From NCBI RefSeq assembly GCF_009708175.1, contig NZ_WMBB01000002.1:186001-250000 (forward strand): a stretch of 64,000 nucleotides of DNA, written 5' to 3'. Under the pieces are notes generated by a model. The model ran no database searches and had not been told where the DNA came from. It worked only from the letters and a program-made list of their open reading frames with translations. Each line of letters opens with the position of its first letter. Positions within the stretch are counted from its first letter, which is position 1. This document shows positions 47,144-55,130 of this stretch, one piece after another. Source of the DNA: Nocardia aurantiaca. GTDB taxonomy: Bacteria > Actinomycetota > Actinomycetes > Mycobacteriales > Mycobacteriaceae. Made by a program: the position numbers and the translations under genes.

Positions 47144-47608
47144 ATGGCTACCCTTCGAATTCGGCAGTTGATCATCGGCGGCGCGGCGACCGCCGCGACC
47201 GCCCTGGCGGTCATGTCCGCCGCACCGACCGCGTCCGCGCAGGTCACCGGGCTGACGTTCGGGGGCGGGCTGGCGCACATCAACCAGACCTACGCCGTGA
47301 CCGCGCACGTCGGCGGCACGAATCCCGGTACGCAGGTGGGCTTCTGGGTCGTGGATCCGAGCGGCGTCAGCGCCGGACTCGGCGCCTTCCCGGTGAACTC
47401 CTCGGGCGACGCGACCCTCCAGTGGACCCCGACGGCCGTCGGCACCTACAAGATCATCGCGAATGACGACCTCACAGTCGGCGCCGCCGGCGGCATGAAC
47501 ATCGGCGTCAGCGTCACCGGGGTGAACGATGTCGCCAGCGGCAGCGCCGCCAAGGTTCCGCTCGTGGGCGGGCTGCTGAGCGGCCTGCTGAGCCAGCTCG
47601 GCCTCTGA
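47144..47608 (+). CDS. Small secreted protein, Ig-like beta-sandwich candidate
   Basis: 154 aa, ATG 47144. The signal peptide ends at 'AAPTASAQ'. The mature ~120 residues are rich in Gly, Val and Thr with alternating hydrophobic positions ('TYAVTAHVGGTNPGTQVGFW', 'WTPTAVGTYKIIANDD'), resembling a bacterial Ig-like domain. The C-terminal 'LVGGLLSGLLSQLGL' is amphipathic. No catalytic motif. It lies 94 bp after accD4 with a weak GGGAGCGAAG site. Function unknown; a cell-surface role is inferred. Confidence 0.75.
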   Translation: MATLRIRQLIIGGAATAATALAVMSAAPTASAQVTGLTFGGGLAHINQTYAVTAHVGGTNPGTQVGFWVVDPSGVSAGLGAFPVNSSGDATLQWTPTAVGTYKIIANDDLTVGAAGGMNIGVSVTGVNDVASGSAAKVPLVGGLLSGLLSQLGL

Positions 47609-47694
47609 CCCCGGCCGCGGGCGGCTCGTTCGGGCGGCTCGCCGATTGCGCTGAATCTATCGGGTGACCCGTATAGATGTGAGAGCCTTCAGCT

Positions 47695-47901
47695 ATGAGT
47701 ACCTCACCGATGGCGCTACTCGAAGGCGGGCCGGATGGCCTCGAAACGCGGATCGTCCCGATCACGCCACCGGGCGTCGAGCTGCGCGTGGCATTCGGGG
47801 GCGGGTACGAGCGGTTCAGAGTGACGTCCCGATGGCGGGACACTCCGGAAGGCAACCTGCCCGTCTACGAATGGGTCGCGCACGTCGACGCCAAGAAGTA
47901 G
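47695..47901 (+). CDS. Small hypothetical protein (68 aa)
   Basis: ATG 47695; the frame runs to TAG with sensible composition and ends 'PVYEWVAHVDAKK'. A segment 'GVELRVAFGGGYERFRVTSR' suggests a small beta-sheet protein. No signal or membrane helix. The ribosome site is weak. It is convergent with the emb gene. Unrecognised. Confidence 0.5.
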   Translation: MSTSPMALLEGGPDGLETRIVPITPPGVELRVAFGGGYERFRVTSRWRDTPEGNLPVYEWVAHVDAKK

Positions 47902-47967
47902 CAGCTGAGCCGCCTCCCCGGACTTCAGCGGGCCGCAAAGAGCCGCCGACAGCCCACCCGCGCCGGG

Positions 47968-48036
47968 GGTCGGGAGCCGATCCGATTCTGGCCGTACCCG
48001 ACGAGTTACCCGGAACCTCGCGAAATCAGTTGTCGC
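47968..48036. repeat. 69-bp repeat, family C copy 1
   Basis: From GGTCGGGAGCCGAT to AAATCAGTTGTCGC. It matches 51613-51681 at about 90% of positions, in the same orientation. It lies 83 bp downstream of the first emb gene's stop. Confidence 0.8.
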
Positions 48037-48065
48037 GTCCCGTACGAACGAACCGCCTCGACAGT

Positions 48066-48092
48066 GGCCGCCCGCGCGAAGTGCGGGCGGCC
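48066..48092 (-). terminator. Stem-loop downstream of the emb gene
   Basis: Perfect 10-bp stem GGCCGCCCGC / GCGGGCGGCC with a 7-nt loop, 27 bp past the emb stop, between convergent genes. No T-run. Confidence 0.65.
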
Positions 48093-48118
48093 GCGAATCG
48101 CGGCATGTCCCAGCTTGG

Positions 48119-51100
48119 TCAGAAGACCCGCATCTTTCCCGGTGACCAGAACCCGGAGCGGGTCACCACATGGGTGTCGACCTGCGCGGGCTTGGGGAAC
48201 CTGGCCTTGGCCGGGTCGGCCGGGTCCGGATAGAAGGGCTCGTACTCTTCCAGCGAGCCCCAGTCACGGGCGTAGTTGTCCTTCAGATAGGTCGGAACCG
48301 TCTTGGAGGACGCCAGCATCTCCGCCCAGCCCAGCGGACCACCGAATTCCTCGGCCTGCCAGGTGTTGGTGGAGCTGATCGCCAGCGGGCGGTCGGGCAG
48401 GATGCGGTACTTGGGCGCCGCGTCCACCACACCGTTGCGGTGATCGAAGGGATGCTGGCACGGGAACTGCAGGCCCACCGCCCAGTCCAGCAGGATCGGC
48501 TGGGTGGAGCCCAGGTAGCTGTTGAGCGAGACCAGCTTCGGCACCCGCGGCGGGGTGAAGGCCAGCCACTGATCGCCGATCAGAATGGGGTCGTTGGCAC
48601 GGATGCGGACCACATTGGCGTCGTCGGACAGCGCCGAGAACGGGATGCGCAGGTTCCGCCACGAGGGCGCCGGGCCGATATCCAGCGGGCGGTAGGACTT
48701 GACCTCGCCGACGGTGCCGTCCGGATCGCGATGCGCGTACTCGAGGAACAGGTCCTGGCCGTAGGTCATATTGCCGGTGTCGTCGACGGACATGACGCGG
48801 CCCGCCGCCGAGATGACGATGAGCGGTGTGTCAGCCGAGCGCTGCGGCAGCTGATACCAGCTGGAGGTGAGGGAGGCGGGCTGCTGCACGCCGTCCTGGT
48901 AGCTGCCCATGACCGGGGTGGTGGCCGGGTCCAGGCCGAAGGGCAGGGCCACGGTGGACCCGTTGACGCCCTGTGCGCCCTTGCCGCCGCCGGTGCCCGC
49001 GTTCTGGCCCTTCTCGAAGGCCGGGCCGACGGTCTGGGTGGAGGTGTTGCCGGTGCCCGGCTTCACCTCGACGCTGTCGGCGTCCAGCTTGTCGGCGACG
49101 CCATTGGGGGAGAAGCCGACCGGGTTCTCACCGGCCAGCGGGTCGCCGTTGAGGGGCGGATGGGCCGGATCGATGATCGGGGTCAGATTGCCGCTGTTGA
49201 CATCGCCCTCGACCAGCACGTCATTGGCGAGCCCGCAGGTCTTGCCGGTGACCGCGTCGATGTTCGAGCGGGCCAGCGAGTAGGCCGGATACTGCTGCAC
49301 CGCGCCCTTGAGCAGCGACACCACTTCGAAGATCACCATGAGCGCCGCGACCACCGTGAGCGGGATGGCGGCGAACCTGCGGATCCGCTTGCCGCGCGGG
49401 GTCTTCCCGCTCTCCATCGGCTTGGCGTAGCCCTCGCGCAGCGACTGCCAGGCCACCAAGGCCAGCGCCAGCCCGAACAGCACCAGCATCAGGGTGTTGG
49501 ACTGGAAGCCGTGCAGGGAGACGGTCTTGTCGAACCACGGCACGCCGTAGCTGGAGACATACCAGTAGCCGTTGATACCGGAGAACGCGACGGCGAGGGT
49601 GAACAGCAGTCCGGCCAGGAAGACCGACCGATTCTTGCGGGAGCGAAGCGCGGTGGCGGACACCGCGACCGCGGTCACCGCCGCCAGCGAGCCCGCGATG
49701 CCCGCGTACGAGCCGAAGTGGTGCGTCCACTTGGTCGGGTTGAACATCATGAAGAAGATGGTTCCGAAGACCACGCCCATGAGCCGCCAGGTCGGCGCGC
49801 TCGCGATGCCCGGCACCTGCCGCCGGCGCAGGAGCACCAGCATGGTGGTGATCAGGCACAGGATCATGAGCAGGAACGCGAACCGCCGCGCCAGCGAGCC
49901 GTCCACGGTCTCGACGAACAGGTAGTAGTAGCGCAGATAGTCCTCGTACCAGGCCAGATTCGGCCCGGTCACCTGCCGCACCCGGTTGGCCTCCATGATC
50001 CCGGCGAAGGTCTGATCGGCGAAAACCGCCACCAGCACCAGGAATCCGGCGGCCGCGATGGGGGCGAGCAGGGCGAGGTCACCGAACTGTTCGCGCCGCC
50101 GGACCACGATCCGGACCAGCGGCCGGATGCCCGCGAGCAGCGCCGCCACGCACATCAGCCCGGTCGGGGCCGCCGCCAGCGTGAACGCCGCTATGAGCAC
50201 CGCGACCGCGGCGGGCAGCAGGCGCGAGGTGGCGATGGCCCGCTCGATGGAGACCCAGGTCAGCAGTGCGCCCAGGGCCACGATGGGCTCCGACCGCAGG
50301 CCGTTGTCGTAGGGCAGCCAGAAGGCCAGGAATACCAGGCCGCCGGTCCAGAGAGCGACCTTGGACCGGGCCACCGCATTGCCCAGCCGCGGCACCACTT
50401 CGCGGCTGATCACCAGCCAGCACAGGATTCCGCAGAGCAGCGCGGGAATTCGCACCCAGGGGCTGGAGGTGGAGATCTCGGCGAATGCCTGGATGACGTA
50501 GTAGTACCAGCCGAACGGCGCCTCCGGTACGCCGTACCAGCGGAAGTAGTTGGCCAGGTAGCCCGCGTGCGGGGCCGCACGCACCATGGTCAGGATGTAG
50601 CCGTCGTCGGAGGTGTTGGCGCCCACGAAATGCCACAGCAGCAGGGTGCCGATGATGCCGCCGTCGGCCCAGGTCGGCTTCAGCCAGTGCGCCGGCAGGA
50701 CGCGTCGGTGGCCGCGGCCGTCGCTGGTGTCCAGCACCGCCAGCGCGCCCATGGCCAGCAGGGTGAGCAGCACGGCCGCGATGATGGCCACCAGCTTGAT
50801 GACGGTCGGGGAGGAGGAGAATCGGGAGTCCACCGTCATGTGGAACGAAAGGCCCTCCGGCACAGCGCCTTTCATATCGGTGAACACGCCCACCACCTGG
50901 GGGCGCAGATCGCCGAGCAGTCGGCCCTCGACCGGCGCGGTGACCATTTCCCGGCCGCCGTCGGCGGTGGGCTTCTCGACGGTGCGGGTGACGCCCTCGA
51001 AGTCGGCGTAGGTCTGCTTGCTGTCGGAGGTGATGACGAGCCGGGAGCACTCGGTCATCTCCGCGCGGGTGGCGCTGGCCACCACGGCGTTCCGGTCCAG

Positions 51101-51478
51101 CACATCGACGCTCTCGCCGGACACGCGGACGAACATGGCCTCCAGGTCCGCGCTCTTGCCCTGCGGCGGCGCGGTTGCCAGCAGAATGCCGCCGCGCGGA
51201 TCCAATTGCTGGACCGCGCTACACGGGATGGTGACGTTCACGTCGACCGGCACCTGCGACATCAGGGCCGCCTGCACCGGATCGAGCGACCCGGCCTGCG
51301 GCCAGCTCACCTCGGCTTGGGTCTGCCGCACCGGCAGGAACGGCGCCGCCAGCGCGAACAGCGTCCCGAGCACGCCCGCGACGATGGCTATGAGCTTCGC
51401 GACGCGATAGTCGCGCGGTGTCACGGGGGTGGTTGCCGGGGGATTCGGCTTCGTGAGGACTGCGGAGGCGTCTGGCAC
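48119..51478 (-). CDS. emb: Arabinosyltransferase, EmbB/EmbC type (distal copy)
   Basis: 1119 aa, start GTG 51478. GT-C arabinosyltransferase that extends arabinan with decaprenyl-phospho-arabinose. An N-terminal helix ('LIAIVAGVLGTLFALAAPF') is followed by an extracellular carbohydrate-binding-like domain, a polytopic core (from ~residue 230) and a large C-terminal lectin-like domain (from ~720) ending at 'SGFWSPGKMRVF'. The catalytic loop is 'GANTSDDGYILTM', then 'AGYLANYFRWYG'. The Met aligns with EmbB Met306, the main ethambutol-resistance position of M. tuberculosis, and is retained. By position it corresponds to embB, but EmbB versus EmbC cannot be decided by eye. Confidence 0.94.
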   Translation of the reverse strand: MPDASAVLTKPNPPATTPVTPRDYRVAKLIAIVAGVLGTLFALAAPFLPVRQTQAEVSWPQAGSLDPVQAALMSQVPVDVNVTIPCSAVQQLDPRGGILLATAPPQGKSADLEAMFVRVSGESVDVLDRNAVVASATRAEMTECSRLVITSDSKQTYADFEGVTRTVEKPTADGGREMVTAPVEGRLLGDLRPQVVGVFTDMKGAVPEGLSFHMTVDSRFSSSPTVIKLVAIIAAVLLTLLAMGALAVLDTSDGRGHRRVLPAHWLKPTWADGGIIGTLLLWHFVGANTSDDGYILTMVRAAPHAGYLANYFRWYGVPEAPFGWYYYVIQAFAEISTSSPWVRIPALLCGILCWLVISREVVPRLGNAVARSKVALWTGGLVFLAFWLPYDNGLRSEPIVALGALLTWVSIERAIATSRLLPAAVAVLIAAFTLAAAPTGLMCVAALLAGIRPLVRIVVRRREQFGDLALLAPIAAAGFLVLVAVFADQTFAGIMEANRVRQVTGPNLAWYEDYLRYYYLFVETVDGSLARRFAFLLMILCLITTMLVLLRRRQVPGIASAPTWRLMGVVFGTIFFMMFNPTKWTHHFGSYAGIAGSLAAVTAVAVSATALRSRKNRSVFLAGLLFTLAVAFSGINGYWYVSSYGVPWFDKTVSLHGFQSNTLMLVLFGLALALVAWQSLREGYAKPMESGKTPRGKRIRRFAAIPLTVVAALMVIFEVVSLLKGAVQQYPAYSLARSNIDAVTGKTCGLANDVLVEGDVNSGNLTPIIDPAHPPLNGDPLAGENPVGFSPNGVADKLDADSVEVKPGTGNTSTQTVGPAFEKGQNAGTGGGKGAQGVNGSTVALPFGLDPATTPVMGSYQDGVQQPASLTSSWYQLPQRSADTPLIVISAAGRVMSVDDTGNMTYGQDLFLEYAHRDPDGTVGEVKSYRPLDIGPAPSWRNLRIPFSALSDDANVVRIRANDPILIGDQWLAFTPPRVPKLVSLNSYLGSTQPILLDWAVGLQFPCQHPFDHRNGVVDAAPKYRILPDRPLAISSTNTWQAEEFGGPLGWAEMLASSKTVPTYLKDNYARDWGSLEEYEPFYPDPADPAKARFPKPAQVDTHVVTRSGFWSPGKMRVF

Positions 51479-51528
51479 GGTTGCTGATCGTACGTGCCAT
51501 CGCTGAGAGTGGCGGTGTTCACTCTCCT

Positions 51529-51585
51529 CCGCCTCTCCGAATATTTTGCGGGCTTCCCCGCCTCCCCGAATATTCTCCGGGCGCC
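51529..51585. repeat. Two tandem 29-bp units upstream of the distal emb gene
   Basis: Units CCGCCTCTCCGAATATTTTG... (51529-51557) and CCGCCTCCCCGAATATTCTC... (51558-51585) stand in tandem about 50-110 bp before the emb start, in its promoter region. They could be paired regulator sites. Confidence 0.55.
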
Positions 51586-51612
51586 GTTCGGCGGAACCGC
51601 ACCCGTGCCGGC

Positions 51613-51681
51613 GGTCGGGTGCCGAACCGATTCTGGGCGTGCCCGACGAGTTAGCCCGGACCTCGCGAAATCAGTTGTCGC
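51613..51681. repeat. 69-bp repeat, family C copy 2
   Basis: From GGTCGGGTGCCGAA to AAATCAGTTGTCGC, three bases from the stop codon of the proximal emb gene. About 90% identical to the copy at 47968-48036. Confidence 0.8.
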
Positions 51682-51684
51682 CTT

Positions 51685-54600
51685 TCACTTGGCTTTGATG
51701 GGTGAATCCTTGGCCAGACCGGAGCGGGACTGAACGGTCACGTCCAGGGTGGGCTTGGAATTCGCATCCGGGACGTACGGGGTGAACTTCTCCAGTGCGC
51801 CCCAGTCCCGGCTCCAGTCGTGGTTCAGGTACGACGGCCGAGTCTCGGACTCGAGCAGCAATCCGGTCCAGCCGAGCGGGCCGCCGCCGATGTCGTCCTG
51901 CCAGGCATTGGAGGCGTCCTGGCCCACCCGGTCGGGCAGGATGCGCCATTCGGGCACCTCGGCCACGCCGTCATGGTGGTCGAAGGGCCGCTGGCACGGG
52001 AAGGCCAGGCCCACGTGCCAGTCCTCCAGCACCGGGGCGGTGTCGCCCACCAGGGAATTCAGCGTCTCCAGCCGGGGCAGCCGGGGCGGGGTGACGGCCA
52101 GCCACTGACGCGGGGTGAGGTCGGCGTCAGTGAGCACCAGGCGAATCGAGTTGGCGCCCGCGGGAATCTGATCCAGCGGGACGCGCAGGTTGCGCCACGA
52201 CGGGCTGGGGCCGATATCGATCGGCCGGATCCGGCCGACATTCGTGACATTGCCCGCGGCGTCCCGGGTGCCGTACTCGACGAACAGGTCCTGCCCGTAG
52301 GTCTCCACGCCGTCCTTGTCGAAGGACCTGATGCGGCCGGCGGCCGTCACGACCAGCAGCTTGTAGGCGGGATTGTCGCGCACGCCGTCGATATCGGCCC
52401 GGTACCACTGGGTGGTGAGTTTCGAAACCTGCTGCTCGCCTTCGGTGTAACTGCCCAGGACGGGCGTCTTGGCCGGATCCAGGCCGAAGGGCAGGGCGAC
52501 CGAGCTGCCGTTGATGCCGGTCTCCTCGCTCTTGCCACCGCCGGTGCCGGCGCCCGTGGTCTTGGAGGTCTTGTTGCCGGTCTTGTTCACCGAGTTGGCG
52601 CTGCCGGTGACGGTCTCCTCCGCGTCCGCGGTGAGGTCGGAGGCGACGCCATTGGGGGTGAATCCGGTGTTCTGCGCGGCCAATCCGTCGGCGTCCGACC
52701 CGGTCCACGGGCGCAGCGGAGAACCGGCGGTATCGGTCTCCACCAGCACCTCGTTGGCCAGCGCGCACGAATCACCCTTCAGCGCACGCAGATTCGACTG
52801 GGTGATGGAGTATGCCGGGTACTGGCCGACGGCCGCCTTGGCCAGCGACAACACCTCGAACAACACCAGCACGGCCGCGGCGATGGTGAGCGGCATGCTG
52901 GCGAACTTGTCGAAGCCGCGCACCGGCCGCGGTGTGGTGTACGGCTCCCGGAAGTGCTGGTACGCCGCGATCAACAGGCACAGCACCGCCAGGCCCAGGA
53001 ACAGGGTGGAGAAGCCCTTGCCCGCGATGAGCGGCGCCTTGTCGAACCATGGCACGCCGTAGCTGGACACGTACCACCAGCCATTGGGCCCGGTGAAGGT
53101 CATGGCCAGCAGGAAGAACACCGCCGCGGCGAACAGCGTCCGGTTGCGCGGTGAGCGAATCCCGTTGACTCCCACCGCGACCGCGGCCAGGGCCGCCACC
53201 GATCCGGCGAGCCCGGCGTACACGCCGAAGTGGTGGGTCCACTTGGTGGGGGTGAACATCATGAGGAACAGCGACATGAAGATGATGCCCAGGATCCGCG
53301 CCGACGGCCCGCGCGAGGTCCCCGGGATGCGACCGTTCTTGCGCAGCATCACCAGGACGCACACACCCAGGCACAGCAGCATGGCCAGAATGCCGAAGCG
53401 GCGGGCCAGCGAGCCGTCGGGAGAGAGCATGAGCAGCGAATCCCACCGGGTGCGTTCGTCGAACCAGGCCACATTGGGGCCGATGAGCTTGCGCACCCGG
53501 GTCGCCTCCATGACCGACGCGAGGGTCTGATCGGCGAAAACCACCACCAGCACCAGGGTTCCGGCGGCCACGCCCGGCGCGAGCAGCGCACCGTAGCGCA
53601 GCAGCCACGAGCCCGGCCCCTGGGCGCGCTTGATGGTGATCAGCAGCACCGGCCGCGCGCCCGCGATGAGCGCCGCGATGCAGATGAGCCCGGTCGGTCC
53701 GGCGGCCAGCGAGAAGCCCGCGATCAGCACGCCCACGGCGGCGGGCAGCAAACGCCCGGTGGCGATGCCTCTTTCGATGGAGCACCAGGTCAGCAGTGCG
53801 CCCGCGGCGATCAGGGGTTCGGGCCGCAGCCCGTTGTCGTAGGGCATCCAGGCGGCCAGGAACACCAGTCCGGCGGTCCAGATGGCGATGGTGTCGCGCC
53901 GCACCCGCGAGCCCAGGCGCGGCAGCACTTCCCGGCTGATCACCAGCCAGCACACGATTCCGGCCAGCAGTGCGGGCAGCCGTATCCACGGGCTGGAATC
54001 GCTGATCCGGGTCATCCACGCGAGCACCTCGTACGGCCACCCGAACGGCGCCTCGGCGACCCCGAACCAGCGGTAGTAGTTGGCCATGTAGCCCGAAACC
54101 TTCGAGGCCCGAGCCATATTCAGGATGTAGCCGTCATCGGAGGTGTTGGCGCCGATGACGTGCCACACCACCAGCGTGCCCAGCACCGCGACGTCCGCGA
54201 GCCGCACGCGCCACCAGTGCGCGGGCAGGAACCGGCGGGGCCTGCGCCCGTCGGAGGTGTCCAGCAGGTGCAGGGCGTAGAGGGCGATGAGCGTGCAGAG
54301 CACCGCCCCGACCGTGGCGAGGCGCTTTGGCCAGGTCGGGCTGGAGGTGAAGCGCGCGTCGATGTTCACGGTGGCACCGGCGGTACCGAGTTGGTCCCGC
54401 TTCAGGTCGGTGAACAGGCCCACGACCTGCGGCCGGGTGTCCCCGCCGACCTTCCCGGTGAACGGCGTCCCGTCCTGGCGGTCGACCCCGGTGAATTCGA
54501 CCCGGGTTTCGGCGGCGTCCGAGTGGACGGTGATCGACGCGCAGTCCTGGATCTCCGCCACCGGCGCGGACAGCAGCGGAATCAGCCGCACCAGCACCGA

Positions 54601-54957
54601 TACCGTGCGCCCCTTGTCGGGCTCGTCGGTGACCTTGACGACCAGGCCCTTCGACTGGGCCTGTCCGGAGGCCGCGGGCACGGTGGAGAACAGCGTGCCG
54701 GTCGGCAATTCGCGCAGCACCTGGCAGGGCAGCGTCACGTCCAGGTTCAGCGGCACGTATGACACCAGCGGCGCCGCGATGTCGGCCGTATTCCCTTGCG
54801 GCCAACGCAGTGTCGGCCGGTCCTGGTTGACCGGGAGGATCGGCGTGATCACCGCCAGCAGGAATCCGAGTAACCCGGACACCAGGGCGAGGATGCGGAT
54901 GCGGTGGAACGCTCGGGAGTCTGCGCGCACGAGCACCGACTCTATCGACCGTGTCAT
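51685..54957 (-). CDS. emb: Arabinosyltransferase, EmbC type (proximal copy)
   Basis: 1090 aa from ATG 54957; an in-frame ATG at 54993 would add 12 residues but has GGGAG touching the codon. Same architecture as the distal copy: N-terminal helix ('ILALVSGLLGFLLAVITPIL'), extracellular domain, polytopic GT-C core and C-terminal lectin-like domain. The catalytic loop is 'GANTSDDGYILNM', with 'SGYMANYYRWFG' after it, closest by eye to the EmbC/EmbB pattern and keeping the Met306-equivalent. As the emb gene nearest aftA it is in the embC position. Divergent from the first kinase across 173 bp. Confidence 0.94.
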   Translation of the reverse strand: MTRSIESVLVRADSRAFHRIRILALVSGLLGFLLAVITPILPVNQDRPTLRWPQGNTADIAAPLVSYVPLNLDVTLPCQVLRELPTGTLFSTVPAASGQAQSKGLVVKVTDEPDKGRTVSVLVRLIPLLSAPVAEIQDCASITVHSDAAETRVEFTGVDRQDGTPFTGKVGGDTRPQVVGLFTDLKRDQLGTAGATVNIDARFTSSPTWPKRLATVGAVLCTLIALYALHLLDTSDGRRPRRFLPAHWWRVRLADVAVLGTLVVWHVIGANTSDDGYILNMARASKVSGYMANYYRWFGVAEAPFGWPYEVLAWMTRISDSSPWIRLPALLAGIVCWLVISREVLPRLGSRVRRDTIAIWTAGLVFLAAWMPYDNGLRPEPLIAAGALLTWCSIERGIATGRLLPAAVGVLIAGFSLAAGPTGLICIAALIAGARPVLLITIKRAQGPGSWLLRYGALLAPGVAAGTLVLVVVFADQTLASVMEATRVRKLIGPNVAWFDERTRWDSLLMLSPDGSLARRFGILAMLLCLGVCVLVMLRKNGRIPGTSRGPSARILGIIFMSLFLMMFTPTKWTHHFGVYAGLAGSVAALAAVAVGVNGIRSPRNRTLFAAAVFFLLAMTFTGPNGWWYVSSYGVPWFDKAPLIAGKGFSTLFLGLAVLCLLIAAYQHFREPYTTPRPVRGFDKFASMPLTIAAAVLVLFEVLSLAKAAVGQYPAYSITQSNLRALKGDSCALANEVLVETDTAGSPLRPWTGSDADGLAAQNTGFTPNGVASDLTADAEETVTGSANSVNKTGNKTSKTTGAGTGGGKSEETGINGSSVALPFGLDPAKTPVLGSYTEGEQQVSKLTTQWYRADIDGVRDNPAYKLLVVTAAGRIRSFDKDGVETYGQDLFVEYGTRDAAGNVTNVGRIRPIDIGPSPSWRNLRVPLDQIPAGANSIRLVLTDADLTPRQWLAVTPPRLPRLETLNSLVGDTAPVLEDWHVGLAFPCQRPFDHHDGVAEVPEWRILPDRVGQDASNAWQDDIGGGPLGWTGLLLESETRPSYLNHDWSRDWGALEKFTPYVPDANSKPTLDVTVQSRSGLAKDSPIKAK

Positions 54958-55130
54958 CGGCCGCTTCGCATCTCCCGGCGTCCGGCATCGCATCTCCCGG
55001 CATCGGGGCTTCGACGGGGCCGAACGTTCTGCCTCCGAGCGGCTGACCGGTAGCCGATCCGGCGGATCTCCGTCAGGATGGTTGTTATCCGAACCGGGCG
55101 TGGGGCCGGGCCGGAAGACAAAGAGGAAGC

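Noticed and set aside
48170..51487. 1105-aa plus-strand frame across the distal emb gene
   Set aside because: A low-complexity shadow of the emb codons without any recognisable motif.
51820..54762. Two ~450-500-aa plus-strand frames across the proximal emb gene
   Set aside because: Antisense shadows; the minus strand carries a complete Emb protein.
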